Source of the DNA: Methylomonas sp.
GTDB lineage: Bacteria > Pseudomonadota > Gammaproteobacteria > Methylococcales > Methylomonadaceae
DNA length: 64,000 nucleotides
NCBI GenBank assembly: GCA_026989395.1
Contig: JALSJK010000072.1
Span: 1-64,000 of the forward strand
Reading direction: 5' to 3'
The notes under the pieces were generated by a model. It was given only the letters and a program-made list of their open reading frames with translations, had not been told where the DNA came from and searched no databases. This document shows, piece after piece, positions 27,295 to 38,400 of this stretch (its first letter is position 1; each line of letters starts with the position of its first letter). A program made the position numbers and the translations under genes.

Positions 27295-28241
27295 TATTGA
27301 AGCACCTTGATATATTCACCTTCCGCTTCTCTGTTGGAACCGACAACAATCCGACAACTGCCGTTACTGGCTTGCTCCAATAATCCGGAAATTTCTACTT
27401 TTTCCCCGGTAAAGGCTTGCCCGGTATATGTTGCAGTATAGCTAACAACGACTTGAGCTTGCGCTGCATCAATTTCCAACTCAGCTGGATAATCAAATCC
27501 TCGCCTGTCATTGGTTACTAAAGCTTGAATCTTGACGGAGCCAATCTTGTTAAACCGACTATTTGCCACTACTTTGTTCGAATCGACAAAACTTATATCA
27601 AATTTTCGTTGATTAATGACTGCCTTATTGAGTTTTCGCTGTTCATGCCAAACATATTCCGAAAAACTGAGTTCACAACCGCGACGCTGATACGCTTCAC
27701 GCCAATCTCCCTTGGATAAAGAAAACAACTTGCCTGCATAAATCAATTTTCTGATACTGTTTCTGGCCTGAAAAAAATCATCCCGATCATAAATCACTAA
27801 ATCAATATCTGAAGCTTTTTTCTGAGCATTTATCAATAATGATCCAGTAACACCAACTTGTTCGATTATTAATCCTGTTTCAGCCAGCAGCCAACAAAGT
27901 TGCTGCAAATCACTAATCACTGGATCACCCGGAACTTTTTGTAAAAGTAGTTGCAGTTGCTTTTCCGGCAAAAGATGTTTACATATTTTTCTTACAGGTA
28001 CCGCATGTAAATGAGCATCTTTTGATACTGAATAATAAAGATAATCTGAAAATTGATTTTCAAGAAGTGCATTGGCTTGATGAGTTGTCAGTTTTTGCCA
28101 GCCTGATGATGTTCTGTGATAACGCAAAAAACAAAGAACTCTGCCCTGTTCCGTACCATTTTCAACAACTGCAAAAACCAACCCTTCCTCGGTTTCAATA
28201 AAATCTTTAGCTAAAAAGTCACGAGAAGAATAGCTTGTCAT
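27294..28241 (-). CDS. Archaeal-like predicted nucleotidyltransferase
   Basis: A 315-residue protein with a nucleotidyltransferase core near the middle (GVTGSLLINAQKKASDIDLVIYDRDDF, the GS...D.D signature). The N-terminal part (residues 1 to about 115) and a C-terminal OB-like part (about 230-315) have no recognised function. It resembles COG2413-type predicted nucleotidyltransferases seen mainly in archaea. The start was set at ATG 28241, which avoids a 41-bp overlap with the upstream gene; an in-frame ATG at 28289 is the alternative, and neither has a strong RBS. Translation is coupled to the HAD gene (TAATG). Confidence 0.65.
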   Translation of the reverse strand: MTSYSSRDFLAKDFIETEEGLVFAVVENGTEQGRVLCFLRYHRTSSGWQKLTTHQANALLENQFSDYLYYSVSKDAHLHAVPVRKICKHLLPEKQLQLLLQKVPGDPVISDLQQLCWLLAETGLIIEQVGVTGSLLINAQKKASDIDLVIYDRDDFFQARNSIRKLIYAGKLFSLSKGDWREAYQRRGCELSFSEYVWHEQRKLNKAVINQRKFDISFVDSNKVVANSRFNKIGSVKIQALVTNDRRGFDYPAELEIDAAQAQVVVSYTATYTGQAFTGEKVEISGLLEQASNGSCRIVVGSNREAEGEYIKVLQ

Positions 28242-28248
28242 GAAACAA

Positions 28249-29178
28249 TCAAGCTGATTCGACTCGGTTTCTGCCTTTGTCTTTGGCACGATATAAAGCA
28301 GCGTCTGCGGCTATGGTTATTTTCTCAGCAGACTTATATTGCCCGGTATATGTTGCCAATCCTAAACTCAAAGTTACATTAGGGGCAATATCTGAGCCAC
28401 TGTGAGGTATTTTTTGTTCCGCAACAGCTTGCCTGATTTTTTCAGCGATAAATAACCCTCCCTGCAAATCAGTATTCGGTAAAATTACAGTGAATTCCTC
28501 GCCCCCGTATCGACATGCTAAATCTGTGGGTCTTTTCGGGACATTGGCAATTGCTGCAGCGATATTTGCCAAACATTTATCACCTTCAATATGACCATAA
28601 GTATCATTATAAATCTTAAAAAAATCGACATCGCAAATAACCACTGACAAAGGCTTCTTTTCCCGCTGCGCCAATCTATATTCCTTTTCCAGGTGTTGAT
28701 CAAAATTACGTCGATTTGCTAAACCGGTTAATTCATCCACCAGAGAAATTTTTAGTAATTTTTCATTCGCTTCCTCTAGTTGCTGCTGCGCCAATTTCAG
28801 TTTCTGTCGAGTATCGTATATTCTTTGCATAGCCATAATTTGCAATTGCAAATGCAACGGCTTAATGGGCTTGGGTATATAAGCGTCAGCGCCAGCCAAT
28901 ATTCCTTCGGTATAAGAATCCTCATCAATTTTGCTGGTAATAAAAATAATGGGTATCCATTCTTCATTGAGAATTATTCTGATTTTTTTGGTTGCTTCAT
29001 AGCCATTCATATCAGGCATTTCGACATCCATCATAATCAAATCAACTTCATTACACTTTACAAATTTTACCGCTTTCTTGCCATTTTCAGCAAAAAATGG
29101 CTGATGACCAAGCGCTACAATACATTCAGAAATATATTCTCTAATGGATTTACTATCGTCGACAATTAATACTTTCAT
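28249..29178 (-). CDS. Response regulator with GGDEF diguanylate cyclase output
   Basis: A 309-residue protein. The receiver domain (1-120) has the acidic pair D7-D8, phospho-acceptor D51 (LIMMDVEMPDMNGY) and Lys in PKPIKP. A short coiled coil (about 122-142) leads to the GGDEF domain (about 145-305) with an intact GGEEF active site (225-229). An RxxD I-site (RPTD, 216-219) stands exactly five residues before it, so feedback inhibition by c-di-GMP is likely. It should make c-di-GMP when phosphorylated. No histidine kinase is adjacent. It lies just upstream of the nucleotidyltransferase gene and may share its transcript. Confidence 0.93.
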   Translation of the reverse strand: MKVLIVDDSKSIREYISECIVALGHQPFFAENGKKAVKFVKCNEVDLIMMDVEMPDMNGYEATKKIRIILNEEWIPIIFITSKIDEDSYTEGILAGADAYIPKPIKPLHLQLQIMAMQRIYDTRQKLKLAQQQLEEANEKLLKISLVDELTGLANRRNFDQHLEKEYRLAQREKKPLSVVICDVDFFKIYNDTYGHIEGDKCLANIAAAIANVPKRPTDLACRYGGEEFTVILPNTDLQGGLFIAEKIRQAVAEQKIPHSGSDIAPNVTLSLGLATYTGQYKSAEKITIAADAALYRAKDKGRNRVESA

Positions 29179-29427
29179 AATTGACTATAAATTAATTTTT
29201 TCATCATTGGCTAAAGCTTAGCATACCAACTTAAGTGAACATGACTATCTCCCTCTGTTAAATCACCTAAAATCCAGTTGATTAATCGAGCTTAATACCA
29301 TAAGCTCATCACCGGAGCTTTTTCAACACACTCTTTTTTAAGACTGGGTGTGTATTGAAAACGAAACTCCTGAAAAAATAATAAACAGCTGTATTTCACA
29401 CAACACCGCAAGTCATGAGGAAAAAAA

Positions 29428-30990
29428 ATGAAAATCGGTATACCAAAAGAAATACACCCGGGAGAAAAACGGGTAGCTATTACACCGAATGTCACTGAGC
29501 AACTAAAAAAGCTGGGGTTTTCCGTTAGCATTGAAAAAGGCGCAGGGAAAGATGCAAATTTTTCTGACGAAGAATATCAGGAAGCAGGCGCGGAAATCAT
29601 TTCAGATACCAAAAAATTATGGTCAACTACCGATCTGATTCTTAAAGTCAGACCACCAGAAAAGCACCCTGCATCTGGCGTTGAAGAAACTGAATTATTA
29701 CCTGAAAAAGGCAATTTGATCAGCTTTATCTGGCCCGCCCAGAATAAGGAATTAATGGATACACTGGCAAAAAAGAAAGCCACTGTGTTAGCTATGGATT
29801 GTATTCCACGAATTTCCAGGGCGCAAAAATGTGATGCCTTAAGTTCAATGGCTAATATTGCCGGTTACAGGGCGGTCATTGAGGCTGCCGAACATTTTGG
29901 CCGGTTTTTCACTGGTCAAATCACGGCCGCTGGAAAAATCCCGCCTGCAAAAGTACTAGTCATTGGAGCCGGTGTTGCCGGATTGGCCGCAATCGGTACC
30001 GCCAAAAGTTTAGGTGCCATTGTCCGGGCTTTTGATACTCGTCCTGAAGTTAAGGAACAAGTAGAAAGTATGGATGCTGAATTCCTGATGCTGGACTTTG
30101 AAGAAGATGGCTCAGGAACTGGCGGTTACGCAAAAACCATGAGCAAGGAATTCATTGAAGCAGAAATGGCTCTGTTTGCACGTCAAGCGATGGACGTTGA
30201 CATTATTATCACCACTGCGTTAATTCCCGGCAAACCTGCACCAGAACTCATTACCAAAGGAATGGTTGAGTCAATGAAGCCCGGCAGTGTTATCGTTGAT
30301 CTGGCTGCGGAACAAGGTGGTAATTGCAAGCTCACCAGAGCAGACAAAGTCATCACCAAATTCGGCGTCACCATCATTGGCTACACTGATTTACCCAGCC
30401 GTATGGCCGCTCAATCCAGTCAGCTTTATGGTACTAATTTACGTCATCTATTAGCCGAACTGTGTCCGGAAAAAAATGGCGAGATCGTCGTCAATATGGA
30501 TGACGAAATGATTCGTGGTGCAACGGTTATAAAGGAAGGTGAAATCACCTGGCCACCGCCACCGCCCAAACTTTCTGCGGCGCCGGCTCCTCAAGCTGAA
30601 AGACCGGCAGCCGTTGAGGAAAAACCAGAACAGAAATCGCTATTGCCGGAACCTGTAAAACAGTTTTTACCTTTGGCCATAGTCGGTGCGCTTTTATATG
30701 CTGTAGGATCGACTGCGCCGCCATCATTTATGTCGCATTTCACAGTATTTGTACTAGCCTGTTTTATCGGCTACCAAGTGATCTGGAATGTTGCTCCTTC
30801 CCTGCATACGCCATTAATGAGCGTGACCAACGCAATCAGTGGCATTATTGTTATCGGCGCATTGGTACAAATTTCCTCCCCTGGCATTTTAATAACTATA
30901 TTGTCCGGATTAGCAATTTTAATCGCATCTATCAACATTGTCGGTGGCTTTCTAGTGACTCGGCGAATGCTTGAAATGTTTAGAAAATAA
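29428..30990 (+). CDS. pntA: NAD(P) transhydrogenase, alpha subunit
   Basis: A 520-residue PntA of the E. coli type. The soluble NAD(H)-binding domain (1 to about 380) has [18 protein letters not shown] at the start, [20 protein letters not shown] and the [11 protein letters not shown] loop. A Pro-rich linker follows (about 380-405), then four membrane helices. With PntB it uses the proton gradient to make NADPH from NADH. The RBS (ATGAGGAAAA) is close to the ATG. Bound with pntB by a 13-bp gap. Confidence 0.96.
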   Translation: MKIGIPKEIHPGEKRVAITPNVTEQLKKLGFSVSIEKGAGKDANFSDEEYQEAGAEIISDTKKLWSTTDLILKVRPPEKHPASGVEETELLPEKGNLISFIWPAQNKELMDTLAKKKATVLAMDCIPRISRAQKCDALSSMANIAGYRAVIEAAEHFGRFFTGQITAAGKIPPAKVLVIGAGVAGLAAIGTAKSLGAIVRAFDTRPEVKEQVESMDAEFLMLDFEEDGSGTGGYAKTMSKEFIEAEMALFARQAMDVDIIITTALIPGKPAPELITKGMVESMKPGSVIVDLAAEQGGNCKLTRADKVITKFGVTIIGYTDLPSRMAAQSSQLYGTNLRHLLAELCPEKNGEIVVNMDDEMIRGATVIKEGEITWPPPPPKLSAAPAPQAERPAAVEEKPEQKSLLPEPVKQFLPLAIVGALLYAVGSTAPPSFMSHFTVFVLACFIGYQVIWNVAPSLHTPLMSVTNAISGIIVIGALVQISSPGILITILSGLAILIASINIVGGFLVTRRMLEMFRK

Positions 30991-30996
30991 GGAGGT
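30991..30996 (+). promoter_or_regulatory. Strong RBS fixing the pntB start
   Basis: GGAGGT directly after the pntA stop, 7 bp before ATG 31004. It decides the pntB start over an in-frame ATG at 30971 that lies inside pntA and would add 11 unrelated residues. Confidence 0.85.
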
Positions 30997-31003
30997 TAAC
31001 AAA

Positions 31004-32395
31004 ATGTCTCAAGGTCTCGTTACAATGTCCTACATCGCCGCCACGATTCTTTTTATTTTAAGTCTCAGTGGTTTAAGTCATCAGGAAACTGCAAGACGCG
31101 GCAATCTTTACGGCATGCTCGGCATGGCAATTGCTATTGTCGCCACCATTATGAGCGATGCAGTCAATTCCTATGTGGTCATTATTCTAGCGTTGCTTAT
31201 TGGCGGTGCTATTGGCTCCCAGGCAGCAAAAATGGTTGAAATGACCCAAATGCCTGAACTTGTTGCAATCATGCACAGTCTGGTTGGAATGGCTGCAGTT
31301 CTGGTTGGCTATGCCAATTTTATCGACCCGGCTGCCACATTAACCGGGGTAGAAAAAAGCATCCATGAGGTTGAAATTTATCTTGGTATTTTGATCGGTG
31401 CTGTGACCTTTTCTGGATCAGTCATTGCGTTTGGTAAATTAAGTGGTCGCATCAGCGGCAGCCCGGTTTTATTACCGGGTCGGCATTGGCTTAATCTTGG
31501 TTTACTGGTCGCTTCAATCTGGTTGTGTCTGCAATTTCTCGAAAGTGCTGAAACCGGTGGTGGCACTTGGGCATTAATTTTAATGACCATTATTGCACTG
31601 GCATTTGGCGTTCACATGGTGATGGCTATTGGAGGCGCCGATATGCCGGTAGTGGTTTCCATGCTAAACAGTTATTCAGGATGGGCCGCTGCAGCCACTG
31701 GTTTTATGCTCAGCAACGATTTATTGATTGTTACTGGCGCGCTGGTAGGTAGCAGTGGTGCAATTTTGAGCTATATCATGTGCCGCGCTATGAACCGACA
31801 TTTTCTCAGCGTAATCGCTGGCGGTTTTGGCACCGAATCTGGCGGCGAAGCAGCTGTTGTTGAGGGAGAAGTTTCTCCAATTGAACCAACGGAAACAGCT
31901 AATTTATTGCTTGATGCCAGAAATATCATGATTATTCCTGGCTACGGTATGGCCGTTGCACAAGCTCAACATACAGTCAATGAGCTGACCAAATTGCTAC
32001 GCGACAAAGGAAAAAATGTACGTTTTGCCATACACCCAGTTGCCGGAAGAATGCCTGGCCACATGAACGTACTTTTAGCGGAAGCCAAAGTGCCTTACGA
32101 TATCGTTTATGAAATGGACGAAATCAATGATGATTTCCCTAACGTTGATGTCAGCATTGTCATCGGCGCAAATGATATTGTCAATCCGTCAGCACTTGAC
32201 GATCCCAACAGCCCCATTGCAGGCATGCCGGTTATCGAATGCTGGAAAGGTGGGACGACGATTGTACTAAAAAGAAGCATGGCTTCCGGCTATGCAGGCG
32301 TGGGTAATCCATTGTTTGTCATGGATAACACCCGCATGTTATTTGGCGATGCCAATGACAGTTTGCAGGAAGTGTTGAAAATCCTTAAAAGCTAA
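31004..32395 (+). CDS. pntB: NAD(P) transhydrogenase, beta subunit
   Basis: A 463-residue PntB. About nine membrane helices (1-260) are followed by the soluble NADP(H)-binding domain (about 285-463): [21 protein letters not shown] and [26 protein letters not shown], then [22 protein letters not shown] and a [18 protein letters not shown]-type loop. It completes the proton-driven transhydrogenase with PntA. In methanotrophs, which oxidise C1 compounds mainly with NAD, this supplies NADPH for biosynthesis. Confidence 0.96.
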   Translation: MSQGLVTMSYIAATILFILSLSGLSHQETARRGNLYGMLGMAIAIVATIMSDAVNSYVVIILALLIGGAIGSQAAKMVEMTQMPELVAIMHSLVGMAAVLVGYANFIDPAATLTGVEKSIHEVEIYLGILIGAVTFSGSVIAFGKLSGRISGSPVLLPGRHWLNLGLLVASIWLCLQFLESAETGGGTWALILMTIIALAFGVHMVMAIGGADMPVVVSMLNSYSGWAAAATGFMLSNDLLIVTGALVGSSGAILSYIMCRAMNRHFLSVIAGGFGTESGGEAAVVEGEVSPIEPTETANLLLDARNIMIIPGYGMAVAQAQHTVNELTKLLRDKGKNVRFAIHPVAGRMPGHMNVLLAEAKVPYDIVYEMDEINDDFPNVDVSIVIGANDIVNPSALDDPNSPIAGMPVIECWKGGTTIVLKRSMASGYAGVGNPLFVMDNTRMLFGDANDSLQEVLKILKS

Positions 32396-32417
32396 TCCCC
32401 TGTCTTTTTTCAAAAAA

Positions 32418-32441
32418 AGCCCTCTCCTGCTGGAGAGGGCT
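32418..32441 (+). terminator. Terminator after pntAB
   Basis: AGCCCTCTCC (32418-32427) pairs with GGAGAGGGCT (32432-32441) around TGCT, preceded by A-runs and followed by TATAATT. The only gene downstream on the plus strand starts 48 bp later. Confidence 0.9.
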
Positions 32442-32489
32442 TATAATTGACGAGCACCAGAAAATCTACGACACTGCTATAATTTACCA

Positions 32490-33719
32490 GTGCTAAACAT
32501 CATCTGGATTTTCTTTTTTCTCACCGCCTTTGTCACTGCCGCTTTCAAGCTTCTGGTGCTTGGTGACCAGCAAGTATTTGCTCAAATCATGTCGGCCATG
32601 TTTAAACTGGCCAAAACCGCTTTTGAAATTTCTATTGGCTTAACCGGTGTATTGTCTTTGTGGTTGGGTATCATGAAAATTGGCGAACGCAGTGGATTTG
32701 TTGATTTATTAACTCGCGGATTAACGCCACTATTTTCCAAATTAATGCCTGAAGTTCCCAAAAACCATCCGGCATTGGGCTCTATTGTAATGAATATCTC
32801 TGCCAATGCTTTAGGTCTGGATAATGCTGCCACGCCACTGGGTATTAAAGCGATGAGAGAATTACAATCCTTGAATCCATCTCCTGATACTGCCAGCAAT
32901 GCACAAATCCTGTTTCTGGTCATCAATACTTCTGCTGTCACCTTATTTCCTGTGACCATTTTCACTTATCGCGCCCAGTTTAATGCTGAAAACCCAACTG
33001 ATGTATTTATTCCTATCCTGATTGCCACCTACATTTCCACCTTGGCAGGTTTATTTGCCGTAGCCAGTGTCCAAAAAATCAATTTGATGGATAAAGTCAT
33101 CATGGCCTATCTTGGTAGTTTTACTGCATTAATTGTTGGAGTGATAGGCTATTTTTCCAGCCTGGAACAACAACAAATGCTGCAACAGTCCAGCCTTGTC
33201 AGTAATGTAATTTTATTCAGTCTAGTGATCATTTTCATATCTCGGGCTGCCTGGTTACGCATCAATGCTTATGAAGCTTTTATTGATGGCGCCAAGGAAG
33301 GTTTTAAAACTGCGATTAACATAATTCCCTATCTGGTTGCCATGCTCGTCGCCATTGGTGTTTTTCGTGCCAGTGGCGCACTTGATCTCATCGCAAACAG
33401 CATCCGGCAATTGGTTCACTGGCTATCATGGGATGATCGTTTTATCGATGCACTACCCACGGCATTGATGAAACCTTTTAGTGGCAGTGGCGCTCGCGCC
33501 ATGATGGTGGACACCATGCAGACCCACGGCGCAGATTCATTTGCAGGACGTTTGGCATCGATCGTTCAGGGTAGTACAGAAACGACCTTTTATGTATTAG
33601 CCGTTTATTTTGGATCGGTCGACATTAAAAATATTCGTCATGCAGCAGCTTGTGGGATAATAGCCGATTTTTCCGGCATACTCGCCGCCATTTTTGTCGC
33701 ATATTGGTTTTTTGGCTAA
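32490..33719 (+). CDS. SpmAB-type nucleoside-recognition membrane protein
   Basis: A 409-residue polytopic membrane protein in which SpmA-like (about 1-190) and SpmB-like (about 230-409) parts, both with Gate/nucleoside-recognition domains, are fused. Typical segments: GLTGVLSLWLGIMKIGERSG, NISANALGLDNAATPLGIKA and ALMKPFSGSGARAMMVDTM. In spore formers the two halves are separate spore-maturation proteins; here a transporter of unknown substrate is likely. The start is GTG at 32490, fitted by family alignment. A TATAAT lies only 7 bp upstream and there is no RBS, so the mRNA may be leaderless. It overlaps mtaB by 1 bp. Confidence 0.85.
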   Translation: MLNIIWIFFFLTAFVTAAFKLLVLGDQQVFAQIMSAMFKLAKTAFEISIGLTGVLSLWLGIMKIGERSGFVDLLTRGLTPLFSKLMPEVPKNHPALGSIVMNISANALGLDNAATPLGIKAMRELQSLNPSPDTASNAQILFLVINTSAVTLFPVTIFTYRAQFNAENPTDVFIPILIATYISTLAGLFAVASVQKINLMDKVIMAYLGSFTALIVGVIGYFSSLEQQQMLQQSSLVSNVILFSLVIIFISRAAWLRINAYEAFIDGAKEGFKTAINIIPYLVAMLVAIGVFRASGALDLIANSIRQLVHWLSWDDRFIDALPTALMKPFSGSGARAMMVDTMQTHGADSFAGRLASIVQGSTETTFYVLAVYFGSVDIKNIRHAAACGIIADFSGILAAIFVAYWFFG

Positions 33720-35005
33720 TGCAAATCCATCTTAGAACATTAGGTTGCCGCCTTAACGAAGCAGAATTGGAAACCTGGGCGCAGGGCTTTCAAAATGCCG
33801 GCCATCAAATTACTCGAGAGTCAGGTCGAGCCGACTTAATTGTCATTAATTCTTGTGCAGTTACACAAGATGCCGCACGTAAATCACGGCAATTAATTCG
33901 CCGTATACATCGTGATAATCCTGCTGCCAAACTGGTGGTCAGTGGCTGTTATGCCACTTTAAATCAGGATGAAGCATCTGAGTTAATGGGTGTTGATCTA
34001 GTAATTAGCAATCGAGAAAAAAATCAACTGGTTGATAAGACACTCTCCGAATTGAATCTTGTCAGTATGCCAAATATGGCGACTGAACCGGGAGGAATTT
34101 CACTTTTTAGTAGAGGCCGACAACGTGCCTTTGTCAAAGTACAGGATGGTTGCCGCTATCGTTGTACATTTTGTATTGTGACTATTGCAAGAGGCGAGGA
34201 ACAAAGTCGACCAGTTAAAACCATTGTTGATGAAATCAATCATCTAGCCGAACAGGGAATCAAGGAAATTATTCTCACCGGCGTACATCTGGGCGGTTAT
34301 GGCTCGGATATCAATAGTCATTTGTCAGAATTATTGCAGACCATTCTAGCTGAAACCGACATTCCAAGAATCCGGCTTGGATCACTGGAGCCCTGGGATC
34401 TACCCGAAAATTTTTTTCAGCTATTTGAAAACCAAAGATTAATGCCCCATTTACATCTGCCTTTGCAAAGCGGTTCTGATACCGTTCTTAGAAGAATGGC
34501 CAGACGTTGCAAAACAGAAGAATTCAGTAAGATTGTCCGTCAAGCAAGAGAGCAAATCCCGCATTTTAATTTAACCACGGACATTATCGTCGGCTTTCCA
34601 GGTGAAACTGAACAGGAATGGCAAGAAAGCTATGATTTTATTCAACAAACTGGTTTTGGTCACATCCATATCTTCAGCTACTCGCCAAGACAAGGAACCA
34701 AGGCCGCAACATTACCAAATCAAGTGCCTAACGAGATTAAAAAACGCCGTAGTCAGCAATTGCATCAACTGGCTAAAACGATGAAGACCGAATTCCAACA
34801 GCAAAATCTTGGGGAAAGCTTTCCAGTGTTGTGGGAAGGCCAAACTGACTTACAACAAGACGGGCGCATCAAGATTTTTGGCTACACACCCAATTATTTA
34901 CGTGTTTTCACTTTAATCAACCCCGAAAAAAAATCTTTGGCAAATCAAATTATCCCAGCGAATACTTTAGCTATTGTGAATGCGGAAATTATTACTGATA
35001 TTTAA
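33719..35005 (+). CDS. mtaB: tRNA t6A37 methylthiotransferase
   Basis: A 428-residue radical-SAM methylthiotransferase making ms2t6A at position 37 of tRNAs reading ANN codons. The N-terminal UPF0004 domain has Cys residues in RTLGCRLNEAE, VINSCAV and VSGCYA. The radical-SAM CxxxCxxC is DGCRYRCTFCIV, and a C-terminal TRAM-like part is present. The start was placed at ATG 33719, overlapping the previous stop by one base (TAATG), because the conserved family start is MQIHLRTLGCR. An in-frame ATG at 33650 lies in the upstream gene. Confidence 0.92.
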   Translation: MQIHLRTLGCRLNEAELETWAQGFQNAGHQITRESGRADLIVINSCAVTQDAARKSRQLIRRIHRDNPAAKLVVSGCYATLNQDEASELMGVDLVISNREKNQLVDKTLSELNLVSMPNMATEPGGISLFSRGRQRAFVKVQDGCRYRCTFCIVTIARGEEQSRPVKTIVDEINHLAEQGIKEIILTGVHLGGYGSDINSHLSELLQTILAETDIPRIRLGSLEPWDLPENFFQLFENQRLMPHLHLPLQSGSDTVLRRMARRCKTEEFSKIVRQAREQIPHFNLTTDIIVGFPGETEQEWQESYDFIQQTGFGHIHIFSYSPRQGTKAATLPNQVPNEIKKRRSQQLHQLAKTMKTEFQQQNLGESFPVLWEGQTDLQQDGRIKIFGYTPNYLRVFTLINPEKKSLANQIIPANTLAIVNAEIITDI

Positions 35006-35007
35006 GA

Positions 35008-35171
35008 TATACTTCGCGCGGTTACGAATGCGGAATTTATAGCGCATTGATTTATGCCGAGAGCAAGGCACTAAAACTGGTGCATAGCAAGCTACGCAAC
35101 TGTTTTAGTAACGCAGCTATCGGCAAAAACTCAGTCGTTAGAAATCCGTAGTCGTGACCGCGCGCAGTATA
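35008..35171. repeat. 164-bp palindromic repeat element
   Basis: The left half from TATACTTCGCGCGGTTACGA and the right half ending in GACCGCGCGCAGTATA are imperfect inverted repeats of about 55 bp: GCGGAATTTATAG/CTACGGATTTCTAA-type arms, then ATGCCGAGAGC against GCTATCGGCA. A stem-loop centre holds AAACTGG/CTGTTTTAG. It starts 2 bp after the mtaB stop. One arm recurs at 19414-19453. It has no coding capacity and is probably a mobile or structural repeat family of this genome. Confidence 0.75.
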
Positions 35172-35413
35172 ACTATTGTCAAATTAAAAAAACTCAATAT
35201 TCTTCTATTCTTTCCCCAATAAAAGTCAAATCAATTAACACTTTTTTTCGATTTATTCAGGTTGATTTCGCTGAGTGGATAGTCGAGCATTCGAAAAAAT
35301 ACCCAAATAACTTAATTTTTAGAAAATGACAAACACCTTAAGCCCATGTTAAGATAGAGAGTTTTCACTTAAATTTAAGCCTGTTAAATAACAGCTAACT
35401 GTATCTCGGCATA

Positions 35414-38400
35414 ATGAATATGGCTAACACCCAAAAATCCAAAAAACAACCAATGCTTCATAACCCCGAACTGACAAAAGATAGTTGCGGCGTAGGATTC
35501 ATTACCCATAAATATGGCAAACAAACCCACCAGCTATTAACCTTGGCTAACGAAGCTTTATGCACAATCCCGCATCGCGGCGGCATGAGCGCAGAAGGCA
35601 TTGGCGATGGCGCGGGGGTAAACATTGATTTGTCTTTGAAGTTTTTCCGCAAAATCACTCAAAAGTCCGAGTTGAAACTGGGTGAATTTGGTGTGGCCAA
35701 TTTCTTTTTCCCAGAGGATCACAGTCACTTTGATTCAGCAGCCGTTGAATTAGTTGAAAAATATCTGACAAAATACCACCTGCCAATTATCGCTTGGCGA
35801 GATATCCCCGTTGATAACAGCAAAATCAACAAAGCCGCCATTAAAGCACAACTACCAATCAAACAAGTCATTTTTGGCAAACCGAAAGCATTAACCTCTG
35901 CTACTCATGACGAATACGAAAAATATATCCAACAAACCCTGCTTGATATTGAAGTTGAAGGATTTAGCCGTGATGAACTGAACGGTTTTTATCCTCTTTC
36001 AATGAGTTCACGAACTCAAGTTTATAAAGGCCGGCTTAATTCATTCGAATTAATACCTTATTTCACTGATCTTTATGATGAAGATCATGAAATCGCCATT
36101 CTTTTTTTTCACACTCGTTTTTCCACCAATACTGCTCCAGCAACGATGATGGCCCAGCCTTTCCGTTACATGGCACATAATGGCGAGCTTAATACTGACA
36201 AAAAAAATCGTTTAAGCGAAAATGCTATCGCCAGACAGCATGACAAACACATTGTTTTCCCTTGCGGACAATCTGATTCCGGGCGCCTCGATCAGACATT
36301 AACCCGAAGAATTAATGAAGATGAACTGGATATTGTGACGGCTGTATTAGCCATGATGCCGCCAGCCTGGGAGAATGACCCGACCTTATCGCCTGAAGTT
36401 CGCGCCATGCTGGAATATTTCAGTCTTTACGAAGAAAAAAACGATGGGCCTGCCGCCTTGGTATTTAGCGATGGCATCCGTGTCGGAGCGCGGCTAGATC
36501 GTCTTGGTTTACGGCCATTACGCTCTGTCGAAACCAATGACTACCTGGCTGTCATGTCCGAAGCTGGACAAATTGATTTCCCTGCCGCTGAAGTATTAAA
36601 GCGTGGGCGTATTGAAGCTGGCGGCATGCTGTATTTTGATCATTCAACCAGAAAGACCTACACCAGCGATCAAGTCATGGACAGGCTTGCTAAACAGCAA
36701 AATTATCAGAAACTATTAGCTGAAAAGTGTGTTCATCTTGATGAATTACCGGAAGAGCAGTTCAAAAACCTAAACGAAAACAAATATTTCAACATTAATC
36801 AGCAGCATACCGCATATTCCTTGAATCAGGAAAGCTTCAAATTTCTGCTTGATCCCATGTTGAACACCGGCCTTGAAAAAGTCTCAGCCATGGGTTACGG
36901 CATTACCCCAAACGCTTTGTCTGGCAAAGAAGGCGGCATGTCCCGTTACTTTAGCCAGCGTTTCGCTCAAGTCACTAACCCACCGCTTGATTCCTTGAGA
37001 GAAAGTGACGGCATGACCTTGCGAGTTGCTCTGGGCGCAAAACCGACATTCGCTAAAACTGCGAGCAAACAACTGGTTATCAATTCACCAATTATTCAGC
37101 GCACTCAACTGGCCCAAATACGGAATCAGAAAACCATTAAGGTTGCTGATATTGACATGCTTTATTCCCCCTCACAGGACAGTAAAGAAAATGAAGCCAA
37201 TCTGGAAGCAGCGCTGACCACAATTTGCAAATTGGTTGAGCAAGCTGCGATTGACGGCCATGGCATTATCATTTTAAGTGACGCAAACATCAGCAAGGAT
37301 AAAGCTGCTATCCCCGCCTTATTAATGATCGCAGCCGCCAATCAACACTTGGTCAATAAAGGCTTACGTTTCAATTCATCATTAATTGCAGAAACCGGAC
37401 AAGCTGCCGGCCCTCATGATATTGCAACAATTTTAGGTTTTGGCGCATCAGCAATATGCCCCATCAGCGTTCATAACCGTGTCATCAGCCACTTTACAAC
37501 TGAGCAAGAGCAGCAAAATGCGTTGAATAACTTCCAAAAGGCTGCCGAAAAGTCATTGATGAAAACCATGGGGAAATTCGGTTTATGCACAGCCGAAAGC
37601 TATATCGGTGGCGAATTTTTTGAATCCAATTACCTCGATACTGAAGAACCCAGATTAAAACCATATTTCCCAAATATCCATTCATCAGTTGGCGGCGCAC
37701 GTTACGCTGATATCGCGGCCAGCGCCACAGAATGGCATTTCAAAGCCCTCGAGGTTAATGAAGAAAAAGACATTCCTTTTCTTGGCTTATTTAAAGAGCG
37801 TCAGGATGGTGCGGGCCATACTTTCGGTAACACTGCGGTCAGAGAATATATCAACATGACCGATGAACCCGTTCTTTATATCACCAAAGAAAAATCTCAT
37901 GTTGCTTCTGATATTGCCTATCTGGATACTAGTTATGAAAAACGTACGCCGGAACAAATTGATGCGTTTGGAGTAACACCAGCCTATCGAAGCTTCACAA
38001 CAAATCTGTATCTGGAAAGAGAAGAAAGACCTGCTGCTCTGAGAGATATTATGCATTTTCCTGCAGATATCAGTAAAGCTTCCAGCAAACCTGATTTTGA
38101 CAAAATTTTGGGCAAACAAAGCCTGATAGGTAATAACAATTTCTTGATTAGCGGATTAATAGTTGAGGAGCCTGCTTCTAACGAGTTCACTGTTTTTCTG
38201 GAAAACCCAAGTGAGACGCGTCTAACCAACCTGGCCGAACTCCTGAAAGACCGATTTAATGATGAAAAATTTGATTTAACCATTAAAAACAGTCAAATCA
38301 TCATTAAAATTTCAAACCCAGAAAACGGCCTGTTACCCCATTACTTAAGAAATATTAATACCCCACATAAATCTGTCAGCCTTAAAGCTGTGCAACCGGC

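Noticed and set aside
28242-28289. Longer N-terminus of the nucleotidyltransferase
   Set aside because: It would overlap the diguanylate cyclase gene by 41 bp and has no RBS; kept only as an alternative.
30971-31003. Upstream in-frame start for pntB
   Set aside because: It lies within pntA; GGAGGT at 30991 places the start at 31004.
33650-33718. Upstream in-frame start for mtaB
   Set aside because: It lies inside the preceding gene and adds residues not found in the family; the TAATG overlap at 33719 is the natural start.
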